This document shows positions 15,651 to 23,620 of a DNA stretch of 38,636 bases, piece by piece; position 1 is the first letter of the stretch; each line of letters opens with the position of its first letter. The notes beneath the pieces were generated by a model, which ran no database searches, was not told the origin of the DNA, and was given only the letters and a program-made list of their open reading frames with translations. The translations under genes were made by a program, and so were the position numbers. This stretch comes from Sedimenticola sp. (GTDB lineage: Bacteria > Pseudomonadota > Gammaproteobacteria > Chromatiales > Chromatiaceae): NCBI GenBank assembly GCA_026994195.1, contig JALWRH010000116.1, positions 1-38,636 on the forward strand, given 5' to 3'.

Positions 15651-17020
15651 TGGCCAAGACCAAGACAGTCTATGCCTGTCGCGATTGTGGCGGCAGCTTT
15701 CCCAAGTGGGCCGGGCAATGCCCGGACTGCGGAGCCTGGAACAGCCTGGAGGAAAGCCAGCCTGCGCCGGCAAGGAATGTTGCTCCGCGCTTTGCCGGTT
15801 ACAGTGGTGCAGCCGCCAGCCAGATCCGCCCGCTGTCCCGGGTGGATGCGCAACACACCCGGCGCATTCCCAGCGGGCTGCCGGAGCTGGATAGGGTGCT
15901 GGGAGGCGGTCTGGTAAACGGCTCCGTGGTGCTTATCGGCGGCGATCCGGGCATCGGCAAATCCACTCTGCTCATCCAGGCCCTGGCGGCGCTATCAGAT
16001 AAGATGAAGACCCTGTACGTGAGTGGTGAAGAGTCCGCCGAGCAGATCGGCCTGCGCGCGTCCCGTCTGGGCCTGCCCGTGGAACGCCTGGAACTGCTCA
16101 CGGAAACCTGCGTGGAGCGCATTCTCGGTCTGGCCCAGCAGCACCGACCGGATGTCATGGTCATGGACTCCATTCAGACTTTCTACTCGGAACAACTGCA
16201 GTCCGCTCCCGGGGCCGTGGCTCAGGTGCGCGAATCCGCCGCCCAGCTGGTGCGTTTCGCCAAGCAGACGGGCACCAGCCTGTTTCTGGTGGGGCATGTG
16301 ACCAAGGAGGGCGCCCTGGCCGGTCCCCGGGTGTTGGAGCACATGGTGGACACGGTGCTTTATTTCGAAGGGGAGGCGGGCAGCCAGATTCGCCTGGTGC
16401 GGGCTATCAAGAACCGCTTCGGCGCGGTGAACGAGCTGGGTGTGTTTGCCATGACGGACAAGGGACTCAGGGAGGTCAGCAATCCCTCGGCCATTTTTCT
16501 TTCCCGTCACGAGGAACAGGTGGCGGGCAGTGCCATTCTGGTGACCCGGGAAGGCACGCGGCCCCTGCTGGTGGAAGTGCAGGCACTGGTGGACCAGAGC
16601 CCTTTGGGCAACCCGCGCCGCGTGGCTCTGGGGCTGGAGCAGAACCGCCTGGCCATGCTGCTGGCGGTGCTGCACCGCCATGGCGGTATCGGCATGTATG
16701 ACCAGGACGTTTTCCTGAACGTGGTGGGGGGCGTTCGGGTCACGGAGACTGCCGCCGACCTGCCGGTGCTTCTTGCGGTGCTGTCCAGTTTCCGTGACCG
16801 GCCCCTGCCTGAAGGCCTGGCGGCCTTTGGTGAAGTCGGGCTGGCAGGAGAGATCCGCCCCGTGCCCAGCGGCGAAGACCGGGTGCGGGAGGCGGCCAAG
16901 CACGGATTCCGCCGCATCCTCCTGCCGGCGGCGAACAAGCCCCGCAAGGCCGTGAAGGGTATCGAGGTGATTCCCGTACAACGCCTGTCCCAGGCGCTGG
17001 CCGTGTTGTTCGAACAGTAA
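15650..17020 (+). CDS. radA: DNA repair/branch-migration ATPase RadA
   Basis: A 456-residue RecA-like protein that promotes branch migration in homologous recombination. An N-terminal C4 zinc finger (C-R-D-C and C-P-D-C, about residues 9-29) is followed by Walker A G-G-D-P-G-I-G-K-S-T (about 98-107) and the RadA-specific K-N-R-F-G motif at 254-258. The C-terminal third is an inactive Lon-protease-like domain. Length matches E. coli RadA (460). It overlaps alr by one base, and its stop overlaps the next gene, so dnaB-alr-radA and the following gene may form one transcription unit. Confidence 0.96.
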   Translation: MAKTKTVYACRDCGGSFPKWAGQCPDCGAWNSLEESQPAPARNVAPRFAGYSGAAASQIRPLSRVDAQHTRRIPSGLPELDRVLGGGLVNGSVVLIGGDPGIGKSTLLIQALAALSDKMKTLYVSGEESAEQIGLRASRLGLPVERLELLTETCVERILGLAQQHRPDVMVMDSIQTFYSEQLQSAPGAVAQVRESAAQLVRFAKQTGTSLFLVGHVTKEGALAGPRVLEHMVDTVLYFEGEAGSQIRLVRAIKNRFGAVNELGVFAMTDKGLREVSNPSAIFLSRHEEQVAGSAILVTREGTRPLLVEVQALVDQSPLGNPRRVALGLEQNRLAMLLAVLHRHGGIGMYDQDVFLNVVGGVRVTETAADLPVLLAVLSSFRDRPLPEGLAAFGEVGLAGEIRPVPSGEDRVREAAKHGFRRILLPAANKPRKAVKGIEVIPVQRLSQALAVLFEQ

Positions 17021-17487
17021 TGGACGCCTGGCTGCCCCGCACCCTGTTCGATTGGGTGGTGATTCTCTACCTGTGCTGGTCGGTGCTGCGTGGCTGGCGG
17101 CGGGGATTCTACCCTGAACTGCATGCCGCCCTGAGCGCCATCCTGATGCTGGCCCTGCTGGCAGGTTACAGCCTCACCCGGGTGGTTTGGCAGTCTCTGG
17201 ATATACTGATCAATGATTACCTGCACCTTTCCCGCCTCCTGGGAATACTGGCCCTGGTGTTGCTCAGTGTTTATTTTCTTTGGAAGATTCGTCGCTATCT
17301 TTCTGATATGAAAAAGAAAAAATCCAGCTCATCGGTGCCGGGTGCGGCTATGGGCCTGGTGCAGGCGGCACTTTGGGTGGGCGTAATCCTGTGTGTGGTG
17401 CGGGTGCTGCCGTTTTCCATAACCACAGTTTTGTATTCCACATCCATGCATTTGTGGCGTCCACTGGTGGGACTGATCCTGCAGTAA
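17020..17487 (+). CDS. CvpA-like inner-membrane protein
   Basis: A 155-residue protein with about four hydrophobic helices. The opening F-D-W-V-V-I-L-Y followed by R-G-W-R-R-G-F and the later G-L-V-Q-A-A-L-W resemble CvpA/colicin V production family proteins, which are implicated in envelope homeostasis. A Lys-rich loop (K-K-K-K) separates the third and fourth helices. Similarity is by pattern only. The ATG overlaps the last base of the radA stop, so it is probably cotranscribed with radA. Confidence 0.5.
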   Translation: MDAWLPRTLFDWVVILYLCWSVLRGWRRGFYPELHAALSAILMLALLAGYSLTRVVWQSLDILINDYLHLSRLLGILALVLLSVYFLWKIRRYLSDMKKKKSSSSVPGAAMGLVQAALWVGVILCVVRVLPFSITTVLYSTSMHLWRPLVGLILQ

Positions 17488-17538
17488 ACCCAAAAAGCCG
17501 GTAAACTCAAAAAAGCCGAGCCGTTCTCGAATTCCCTA

Positions 17539-17580
17539 TGGTCAGGGGGGAAGAAGCTTCCTATAATCGAAAGACTTTCG
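17539..17580 (+). promoter_or_regulatory. Bactofilin promoter with dyad at the start site
   Basis: TGGTCA (17539-17544), a 17-base spacer and a perfect TATAAT (17562-17567) form a plausible promoter. Directly after the -10 lies the palindrome CGAAAG-A-CTTTCG (17568-17580), which would cover the transcription start and could be an operator. Confidence 0.55.
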
Positions 17581-17641
17581 CGCAAGGATGCGTAAAGAGA
17601 AGAACTCAGGGAAGACCCAGCCATCATCAAAGGAAACCGCA

Positions 17642-18103
17642 ATGTTTGACAAATCGAAGAAAGAACCGGAAAAAAAGGCGGCTGCTCCCGCCGCAAAGTC
17701 ATCTGCACCCGCTTCCAAGCCTGCTTCCGTGAGTAACAGCGGTCAGACCACCACCATTGGCGCATCCATCAATCTGAACGGCGAGTTGAAAGGCAATGAA
17801 GATCTGCTGATCCAGGGTCAGGTGGAAGGCAACATCTTCCTCAAGGAGCATAACCTCACCATTGGTGAACAGGGCAAGATCAAGGCCAATGCCTTTGCCA
17901 AGACCATCACCGTGCGTGGAGAACTGACAGGTGATCTCAATGGCCTGGACAAGGTCACCATTACTTCTACAGGCCGGGTGCGGGGTAACATCATCGCTCC
18001 CAAGGTCATTCTTGAAGAAGGCGCCACCTTCAAAGGCAGTATTGACATGGATGCCAAGGCAGGAAAGCCTGCCGCACAGGCAGCCAGCGCAAAATCCGCT
18101 TGA
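17642..18103 (+). CDS. Bactofilin (polymer-forming cytoskeletal protein)
   Basis: A 153-residue protein. A charged, Ala/Pro/Lys-rich disordered N-terminus (1-38) precedes a compact beta-helical core (about 40-138) of short repeats such as I-N-L-N-G-E-L-K-G-N-E-D-L-L-I-Q-G and T-V-R-G-E-L-T-G-D-L. This is the bactofilin (DUF583) signature, followed by an Ala-rich tail. Bactofilins self-assemble into filaments without nucleotide and organise cell shape, stalks or polar complexes. The ATG at 17642 has AAGGAAA upstream; an in-frame ATG at 17588 lacks a ribosome site. No M23 peptidase partner (frequent elsewhere) is present. Confidence 0.93.
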   Translation: MFDKSKKEPEKKAAAPAAKSSAPASKPASVSNSGQTTTIGASINLNGELKGNEDLLIQGQVEGNIFLKEHNLTIGEQGKIKANAFAKTITVRGELTGDLNGLDKVTITSTGRVRGNIIAPKVILEEGATFKGSIDMDAKAGKPAAQAASAKSA

Positions 18104-18129
18104 AGCCCTACTGACGGGTTCTCTGTCGC

Positions 18130-18774
18130 ATGGCCCTGTTTGCCAAGCCCCGGGGTGAACCCCAAGTCCGCCAGCCGGCGCAACCTGGTTTTTCGGAACT
18201 GGGATGCCCGGCTTTTGCCGGCCTTGTGGAAGCCATGCATGCCCGGGAGGAAAAGACCGATCCCAAGTTTGGCATCCTGGATCTGGCCAAAGCGTCGGGG
18301 AATCACATCCAGTTCTTTTCCCAATTCCGTTGCAAGTATCATATTGGCGATGTGCTGGATGCCATGGAAAGCTGGCCGGTGCCTGGCGAGGATACGCCAG
18401 TCGTGGATCTGGAAACCCTGTTGCCCTTGCATAACACCGATGGGCTGGACCTGATCCTGGCCTGGGACGGCCTGAACTACCTGCATCCCGAACTTCTGCC
18501 ATTGTTGAGCGGTCATCTGGCCGGAAAATGCAACCCGGGTGCCTGGCTGCATGCTTTTGTCTACACCCGTGGCGACATGCCGGCCCTCCCGTTGCGTTTC
18601 GACATTCTTTCCCCGGAGAAAATGCGTTGCACCCGTCGGGGTGACGACTGGGTCGGGGCTCCCTGTCCTCCCCAGCGCGTACTGGAAAGCCGGCTGCCTG
18701 AATTCCGCGTGGTGCAATCGCGTCTTCTGCAGAATGGATTGCACGAATACCTCTTTCAAGTCAGCAGACACTGA
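18130..18774 (+). CDS. Degenerate SAM-methyltransferase-like protein of unknown function
   Basis: A 214-residue soluble protein. The segment G-I-L-D-L-A-K-A-S-G-N-H-I-Q-F-F occupies the place of methyltransferase motif I, but the Gly-rich loop is not canonical. K-Y-H-I-G-D-V and L-D-L-I-L-A-W-D-G-L-N-Y-L follow, as in motifs II to IV, and a later strand includes W-L-H-A-F. The fold therefore looks like a class I methyltransferase whose SAM-binding loop has drifted. It lies 26 bases after bactofilin and ends one base inside the next gene, so a role with the bactofilin filament is possible. No activity is claimed. Confidence 0.6.
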   Translation: MALFAKPRGEPQVRQPAQPGFSELGCPAFAGLVEAMHAREEKTDPKFGILDLAKASGNHIQFFSQFRCKYHIGDVLDAMESWPVPGEDTPVVDLETLLPLHNTDGLDLILAWDGLNYLHPELLPLLSGHLAGKCNPGAWLHAFVYTRGDMPALPLRFDILSPEKMRCTRRGDDWVGAPCPPQRVLESRLPEFRVVQSRLLQNGLHEYLFQVSRH

Positions 18775-19295
18775 TGTCTTCCCTGGTTGTTCGCAATGTT
18801 GAGCTGGATGACGCTGAGGCGCTCTGTGCCATCTACAACCACTATATCGAACACACCACCGTGACCTTCGAAGAGAGGTCTCTGGAACCACAGACCTTTG
18901 CCCGGCGCATTCGCCAGGTAGCCGACCGCTACCCCTGGCTGGTCATGCAGGAGAGTGATGCTATCGTCGGTTACGCTTACGCCAGCGAGTGGAAATCACG
19001 CAGCGCGTTTCGCTACACGGTAGAAAGCTCCATCTACCTGCATCCCCAGGCGCCACGCAGGCAAGGTTATGGCAGAACGCTCTACGGCCGGTTGTTGTCC
19101 TTGCTGGCCAGGGAAGGTTACCATAGGGTGATTGCGGCCATCACTCAGCCCAATGATGCCAGTATGGCCCTGCATGAAGGTTTTGGCTTTGCCTCTGCGG
19201 GGTATTTCCATGAAGTGGGGTACAAGTTCCATCGCTGGATAGATGTGGCCTATCTGGAATTGGGTCTGGAAAAACCGTTGAACGGTGTATACTGA
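18774..19295 (+). CDS. GNAT acetyltransferase, phosphinothricin/methionine-sulfoximine type
   Basis: A 173-residue GNAT-fold enzyme. The N-terminal D-A-E-A-L-C-A-I-Y-N-H-Y-I followed by T-T-V-T-F-E-E resembles the Pat/Bar/MddA group. The acetyl-CoA loop is P-R-R-Q-G-Y-G-R-T-L-Y. The C-terminal N-D-A-S-M-A-L-H-E-G-F-G-F, then G-Y-F-H-E-V-G-Y-K and W-I-D-V-A-Y-L-E, are also typical. Family members acetylate methionine sulfoximine, methionine sulfone or phosphinothricin. The ATG shares a base with the preceding stop, indicating coupling. Confidence 0.88.
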   Translation: MSSLVVRNVELDDAEALCAIYNHYIEHTTVTFEERSLEPQTFARRIRQVADRYPWLVMQESDAIVGYAYASEWKSRSAFRYTVESSIYLHPQAPRRQGYGRTLYGRLLSLLAREGYHRVIAAITQPNDASMALHEGFGFASAGYFHEVGYKFHRWIDVAYLELGLEKPLNGVY

Positions 19296-19305
19296 TTGTT
19301 GGAAA

Positions 19306-19327
19306 CAAGGCGCGGGATTGCGCCTTG
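19306..19327 (+). other. Hairpin ahead of the response-regulator gene
   Basis: CAAGGCGC (19306-19313) pairs with GCGCCTTG (19320-19327) around GGGATT, ending three bases before an ATG at 19331. It lacks a T tract. It could reduce readthrough or block the 19331 start, favouring the GTG at 19364. Confidence 0.5.
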
Positions 19328-19330
19328 GTA

Positions 19331-19843
19331 ATGGAGAAAACTGAAAAGAGAGGGGATGTCGAGGTGGCGGGATTCAGCTTGAGGAAGCTTTTTCGGCGCG
19401 ATGATGACCGGGAGGTGCGGGTCATTCGGGAGCGTCGGCACAATGTCCGGCATATTCCCAGTGACGGGGAAGCCGTTCTGGTGGTGGATGATTCCAAGAC
19501 CATACGCTATGCACTGAAAAAGATGCTGGCCCAGGGAGGTTTTGATGTGTTGGAGGCCGAAAATGGCCGTGAAGCCATCGACCTGGCCAAGAGTCATTCA
19601 CCGGTTCTCATCATCATGGATATCGTCATGCCTGAGCTGAATGGCTTTCAGGCTACCCGGCGCATACGCAAGATGGAAGAAACCCGGGATATTCCTATCG
19701 TGATCATGAGCGGCAATCAGGAAGCTACTGAGAAGTTCTGGGTAGAGCGCATTGGCGCCAATGATTTCATGAGCAAGCCTTTTTCCCGCAAGGAAGTATT
19801 CCAGCGCCTGGAGTGGGCTGTCTACCGCAATCAGATTGCGTGA
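19331..19843 (+). CDS. Response regulator receiver-domain protein
   Basis: From the ATG at 19331 the protein has 170 residues. An N-terminal extension of about 48 residues, rich in Arg and Lys, precedes one CheY-like receiver domain. That domain has the acidic pair in V-V-D-D-S-K, the phospho-acceptor in I-I-M-D-I-V-M-P (about D97), the switch serine in I-V-I-M-S-G-N and the lysine in M-S-K-P-F. There is no output domain, so it resembles PilG/PilH- or CheY-type regulators. A GTG at 19364 with GAGAGGGG eight bases upstream is a competing start that would remove eleven residues. The stop abuts the convergent transporter gene. Confidence 0.88.
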   Translation: MEKTEKRGDVEVAGFSLRKLFRRDDDREVRVIRERRHNVRHIPSDGEAVLVVDDSKTIRYALKKMLAQGGFDVLEAENGREAIDLAKSHSPVLIIMDIVMPELNGFQATRRIRKMEETRDIPIVIMSGNQEATEKFWVERIGANDFMSKPFSRKEVFQRLEWAVYRNQIA

Positions 19844-21115
19844 TCAGTTGCTGTCACGCCTGTGTTCCGGCAATATCCTTGCCGTGCGTACCGCATTTCC
19901 CTGGGTCTGCAGCACTTCCACCGGGTAGCCGCTGATGAGCAGGCTGGTGCCGGGTTCCGGGATTTGCTCCAGCTGTTCGATGATGAGTCCGTTGAAAGTC
20001 CTGGGGCCATCGGTGGGCAGCGCCCAGCCAAATGTTTTCACCAGTTCCCTCACGCTGGCACTGCCATTGACCAGATAACTGCCGTCCTCCTGGGGTTGCA
20101 CATCGGAAATACTGTCTGTGGGATCGCTGGTGAATTCACCCACGATTTCCTCCAGTAGGTCGCTCATGGTCACCAGTCCCAGTACATCGCCGTATTCGTC
20201 CACCACCAGGCCCACGCGGCGCTTTGCCTTCTGAAAGTTCAATAGCTGGGTGTTCAGTGAAGTTCCCTCGGGAATGAAATAGGGTTCCTGAACCAGTGCT
20301 TCGACGGTTTCCCGGGTGAGCTCCCCCGTCATCAGCGCCTGCATCACCTGGCGGGCATGAATAAAGCCTTCCACTTGATCGATGCTGCCCCGGTACACCA
20401 GAGCCTGGGTATAGGGCATCTGGCGCAGATCTTCCAGCAACTCGTCCCAGTCTTCGTCCAGGTTGATGCCGTCGATCTCGTGGCGCGGAATCATGATGTC
20501 TTCTACAGTGGCCTTTTCCAGGTCGAGAATGCCCAACAGCATCTTGCGGTGTTTTTGGGGTATGAGGGCGCCAGCTTCGTTGACGATAGTGCGTAATTCT
20601 TCCCGGGAGACGGCGTCGGCATTAGCGTCATCGGGATAGACCTTGAGCAGGCGCAGTAGGCTGTTGGCAAAAAGATTCACCAGCCAGACCATGGGATAGG
20701 CGATCTTCAGCAGGGGCGTATAGACCCAGGCCGCAGGGAAGGCCAGCTTCTCCGGGTGAAGGGCCGCCAGGGTCTTGGGGGCCACTTCGGAAAATATCAG
20801 GATGATCAGGGTGAGCAGTCCTGCAGCGATGGGAATTGCACCTTCGCCTCCCAGACGGATGGCCAATACCGTGGCCAGGGAAGAAGCCAGGATGTTGACA
20901 AAATTGTTGCCCAGCAGAATCAGGCCGATGAGGCGTTCCGGGCGCTGCAACAGGCGCTGAGCAAGCACGGCGGCCTTGTTGCCTTTATCTGCCAGGTGCT
21001 TCAGGCGATAACGGTTGAGCGTCATCAGGGCGGTTTCTGAGCCCGAGAAAAAGGCAGACAGCAGAATGAGAATAAACAGGGCGGCAAACAGCCCGCCTAT
21101 GGGAAGGTCGTCCAA
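19844..21115 (-). CDS. CNNM/HlyC-CorC family ion transporter (YfjD-like)
   Basis: A 423-residue inner-membrane protein. The N-terminal DUF21/CNNM domain (about 1-185) has F-F-S-G-S-E-T-A-L-M and I-F-S-E-V-A-P-K-T. It is followed by two CBS domains (about 205-330, with V-E-D-I-M-I-P-R-H and V-D-E-Y-G-D-V-L-G-L-V-T) and a C-terminal CorC/HlyC domain (about 345-415). Members are linked to Mg2+ or Co2+ transport, with CBS domains sensing nucleotides. The start is a TTG at 21115 supported by AGGAAAA six bases upstream. It faces the response regulator tail to tail with no intervening base. Confidence 0.9.
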   Translation of the reverse strand: MDDLPIGGLFAALFILILLSAFFSGSETALMTLNRYRLKHLADKGNKAAVLAQRLLQRPERLIGLILLGNNFVNILASSLATVLAIRLGGEGAIPIAAGLLTLIILIFSEVAPKTLAALHPEKLAFPAAWVYTPLLKIAYPMVWLVNLFANSLLRLLKVYPDDANADAVSREELRTIVNEAGALIPQKHRKMLLGILDLEKATVEDIMIPRHEIDGINLDEDWDELLEDLRQMPYTQALVYRGSIDQVEGFIHARQVMQALMTGELTRETVEALVQEPYFIPEGTSLNTQLLNFQKAKRRVGLVVDEYGDVLGLVTMSDLLEEIVGEFTSDPTDSISDVQPQEDGSYLVNGSASVRELVKTFGWALPTDGPRTFNGLIIEQLEQIPEPGTSLLISGYPVEVLQTQGNAVRTARILPEHRRDSN

Positions 21116-21294
21116 TGGTGGTTTTCCTACAAACCTGGATCAGGGAGTCAATCAAGATGTGCGGCACAGGTTCTCGGCGGCTGGTACCCGATGAAACCGG
21201 TTTCCCGGCAGGTAGCAGGGGTACGGGGTTTCGTCAGGCCATGCAGGTCAATATCCTGGTGCTGTATCCTCTCTGTCCTCACGGATTCAGGCTA

Positions 21295-21314
21295 CAATGA
21301 TCATGCAATCATTG
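21295..21314. promoter_or_regulatory. Inverted repeat overlapping a putative -10 box
   Basis: CAATGAT (21295-21301) is repeated inverted as ATCATTG (21308-21314) with a six-base centre. It overlaps TACAAT (21293-21298), a possible -10 for the next plus-strand gene. It could be a repressor site in the 238-base divergent region between the transporter gene and the gene at 21354; otherwise that region holds nothing I recognise. Confidence 0.35.
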
Positions 21315-21353
21315 TCCGTGGTCTGTCGGCAAAGTCAAGGAGAGTAAAGAACA

Positions 21354-21926
21354 ATGAAAAGTATCTTTCTGGGAGGAGGGTTGGCAGGAGTCGTGCTGTT
21401 CATCTGGGGGGCCGTGGCGCACATGCTGTTGCCCTTGGGAAACATGGGCATGCAGGAACTGCCGCATTCAACCAGTGTCACCTATGCTCTGGATCTGGCG
21501 CTGGATGGGCCGGGCCTGTATGTGTTTCCCTGGATGGATGACACGAAAGGCATGTCCAAGGAAGCCTTGGCCGAATGGGAGGCCGACTACCGGGACGGCC
21601 CTGTGGGCATGATTCTTTACCGCCCTACGGGGGGCGATCCCATGGCCACACGTCTGTTCATTACCCAGGCGCTCACGGATCTTGCCGCAGGTTTCATTGC
21701 TGCCATTCTGTTGTATTTCACGCGCCTGGGATTTGTCGGACGTTTACTGTTCGCCACCAGCCTGGGATTGCTCGCTTGGATCGTATCGGCACTGCCCCAA
21801 TGGAACTGGTATGGTTTCCCGGGAGAAATGATACTGGCCAGTGGCGTGGAAATGGTCGTAGGCTGGTTTCTGGCTGGACTGGTGCTGGCCGCCGTGGGGG
21901 GATCAAAAGCATCTGCTGATGACTGA
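21354..21926 (+). CDS. Four-helix membrane protein of unknown function
   Basis: A 190-residue protein with one N-terminal helix (about 5-25), a polar periplasmic loop of about 80 residues containing several acidic and Pro/Gly positions, and three closely spaced C-terminal helices (about 103-180). I do not recognise a named family. The ATG is supported by AAGGAG eleven bases upstream. It appears to be a single-gene unit, divergent from the CorC-type transporter across a region with a possible operator. A link to that transporter is possible but unsupported. Confidence 0.7.
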   Translation: MKSIFLGGGLAGVVLFIWGAVAHMLLPLGNMGMQELPHSTSVTYALDLALDGPGLYVFPWMDDTKGMSKEALAEWEADYRDGPVGMILYRPTGGDPMATRLFITQALTDLAAGFIAAILLYFTRLGFVGRLLFATSLGLLAWIVSALPQWNWYGFPGEMILASGVEMVVGWFLAGLVLAAVGGSKASADD

Positions 21927-22047
21927 TGGGCTGACTTGTGTCGGAGTTGCAGTTTGCCACAGACAGGCGGACGATCTAGCCGGAATGTTTCACCAAGGAT
22001 TTGGTTAGGCTTTTCTCAATGAACAACAAAGTACAGAGGGTATCACA

Positions 22048-22722
22048 ATGGATGCACAACAATTGCTGCAAGAACTGCTGAACTCCGGACGGCAACTGGC
22101 TGAAAAAGGTTTGGATATGGCGGAGGACGTCCTGAATGTCCCGGAATCCGGCCCCCAGCGCGACGCGAAACTGGATGGGCTGAAGAAGGGCGCCATGATT
22201 GCCGGTGGCCTGGCTCTGTTGCTGGGTACGCGGGGTGGTCGTCAGTTGACTGGCACGGCCATCAAGCTTGGCAGCATTGGCGCTCTTGGCGGATTGGCCT
22301 ATCAGGCCTTCAAGCGCTGGCAGAAAGGAGATCAGTCAGTGGACAAACTGCAGGGCAGCGAAGCGGACAAGCGCAGCCGTCAGATCCTCAAAGCGATGAT
22401 TGCCGCAGCCAAGGCAGACGGTCATATCGATGCTGAGGAGCAGCGCAAGATCGAGGAAGAGCTGGTTGCTTTGCAACTGGCGCCGGAAATGGCTGAGTTC
22501 CTCCGGGAGGAAATGCATAAGCCACTGGACATGGCTGATGTGGTGGAGGGTGTTGATTCACCCCAGGCAGCAGCGGAGTTGTATGTGGCATCACGCATCA
22601 TGGTGGGTAACCAGAGTCCGGAAGAAAAGGCTTATCTCCAGCGCCTGGCGCAGGCCTTGGGGTTGACGGCGGAGCAGGTTTCAGCGCTGGAGAATGAACT
22701 GTCAAAGCCTGATGCTGCCTGA
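22048..22722 (+). CDS. YebE-like DUF533/TerB-type membrane protein
   Basis: A 224-residue protein. An amphipathic N-terminus (1-50) leads to a Gly-rich hydrophobic region (about 50-90, G-A-M-I-A-G-G-L-A-L-L-L-G and I-G-A-L-G-G-L-A-Y). A helical, acidic C-terminal domain follows, with A-K-A-D-G-H-I-D-A-E-E, which matches the TerB-like EF-hand-resembling motif seen in DUF533/YebE proteins. E. coli YebE is an inner-membrane protein of unknown function. AGAGGG precedes the ATG. It is followed after 54 bases by a small lipoprotein gene. Confidence 0.82.
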   Translation: MDAQQLLQELLNSGRQLAEKGLDMAEDVLNVPESGPQRDAKLDGLKKGAMIAGGLALLLGTRGGRQLTGTAIKLGSIGALGGLAYQAFKRWQKGDQSVDKLQGSEADKRSRQILKAMIAAAKADGHIDAEEQRKIEEELVALQLAPEMAEFLREEMHKPLDMADVVEGVDSPQAAAELYVASRIMVGNQSPEEKAYLQRLAQALGLTAEQVSALENELSKPDAA

Positions 22723-22776
22723 ATCCCGGGATAGTGATTCCCTGTTCGCATCAATTGCTCAACAAGAGGAAATACT

Positions 22777-23112
22777 ATGTTTAGATTGATCCTGCTGGCG
22801 CTGTTTGCGCTGTTGCTTGGCGCCTGTACCCAGGAAACGCAAAACCGCTTCGGCCATGCTTTGCAGAACTGGACAGGCACCAATGGCGTACTGGAGATCT
22901 ACGCCGGGGACAAGCTTGTGCGGCGCTTCATTGGCATCGACAAACTGACAACAGCACAGGCCACCTCCGGCTCACAATCACGTCCCTACCGCTACGGCTA
23001 TGGCATCTTTGATGCGAATCTGAATATGCAGAAAGACCCTGGCGAGAAAAAAGTCTATTTCGAGATCAGCGATTATTCGACGCCCTATGTCTTTTTCGAG
23101 AATCCTTACTGA
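22777..23112 (+). CDS. Small predicted lipoprotein
   Basis: An 111-residue protein. The short signal ends in the lipobox L-L-G-A-C (Cys at about residue 17), so lipid attachment is expected. The mature part is about 95 residues, beta-rich in appearance, and aromatic at the C-terminus (Y-S-T-P-Y-V-F-F-E-N-P-Y). The residue after Cys is Thr, so by the usual +2 rule it should be sorted to the outer membrane. AAGAGGAAA is a good ribosome site. I do not recognise a family. It may be cotranscribed with the YebE-like gene. Confidence 0.75.
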   Translation: MFRLILLALFALLLGACTQETQNRFGHALQNWTGTNGVLEIYAGDKLVRRFIGIDKLTTAQATSGSQSRPYRYGYGIFDANLNMQKDPGEKKVYFEISDYSTPYVFFENPY

Positions 23113-23134
23113 TGCTACCAAAAGGCTGAATTGA

Positions 23135-23152
23135 CCCGACTTAGTGGTCGGG
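23135..23152. terminator. Weak hairpin between convergent genes
   Basis: CCCGAC (23135-23140) pairs with GTCGGG (23147-23152) around TTAGTG in the short gap between the lipoprotein gene and the minus-strand Mth938 gene. No T tract accompanies it on either strand, so terminator function is tentative. Confidence 0.3.
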
Positions 23153-23156
23153 GCGA

Positions 23157-23525
23157 CTACAGCACAAGCGCTGCCAGTACCCGCCGGTCTTCGCCATGGA
23201 GAATGTTATAGGTGCGGCAGGCCGCATCCGTCGGCATGATTTCCCAGCCGATACCTGCCTGTATGAGGGGTCGGAACAGGGAAGGATGGGGGAAGACCGG
23301 GTTCTGGCCGGTGCCCAGGATGAGCACATCCGGTTCATGGGCTGCGAGGACCTGCAGTTGTTGGGCAGAGACATCTTCCATGGATGCCACCTCCCAGGGT
23401 TGCAGCAGTCTGTCCGGCATGATCAGCAGGTTGTGGCGGAATACCTGGCTGGCCACCTGGATGCGGCCGGGCTCATAAGCCTCGATGACGTACTTGCTGT
23501 TGATCTGATCCTGGGCAAATTTCAT
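23157..23525 (-). CDS. Mth938-like domain (DUF498/NDUFAF3-type) protein
   Basis: A 122-residue single-domain protein with Y-V-I-E-A-Y-E-P-G, the central [15 protein letters not shown] and a final [19 protein letters not shown], the pattern of the Mth938 family, whose mitochondrial member assists complex I assembly. The bacterial role is unknown. The start M-K-F-A-Q-D-Q (23525) matches family N-termini, though no ribosome site is obvious. A TTG at 23555 adds ten residues and has a G-rich site upstream. It is divergent from alaC. Confidence 0.82.
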   Translation of the reverse strand: MKFAQDQINSKYVIEAYEPGRIQVASQVFRHNLLIMPDRLLQPWEVASMEDVSAQQLQVLAAHEPDVLILGTGQNPVFPHPSLFRPLIQAGIGWEIMPTDAACRTYNILHGEDRRVLAALVL

Positions 23526-23620
23526 GGGGGCATCATATACCAGCGCGCCGTGCAATTGAATTTTGCCCCCTGCTCATGTACTTTACCCGTTTGCCCGAAA
23601 CCAAGCCCGAGGGGTTTTCA

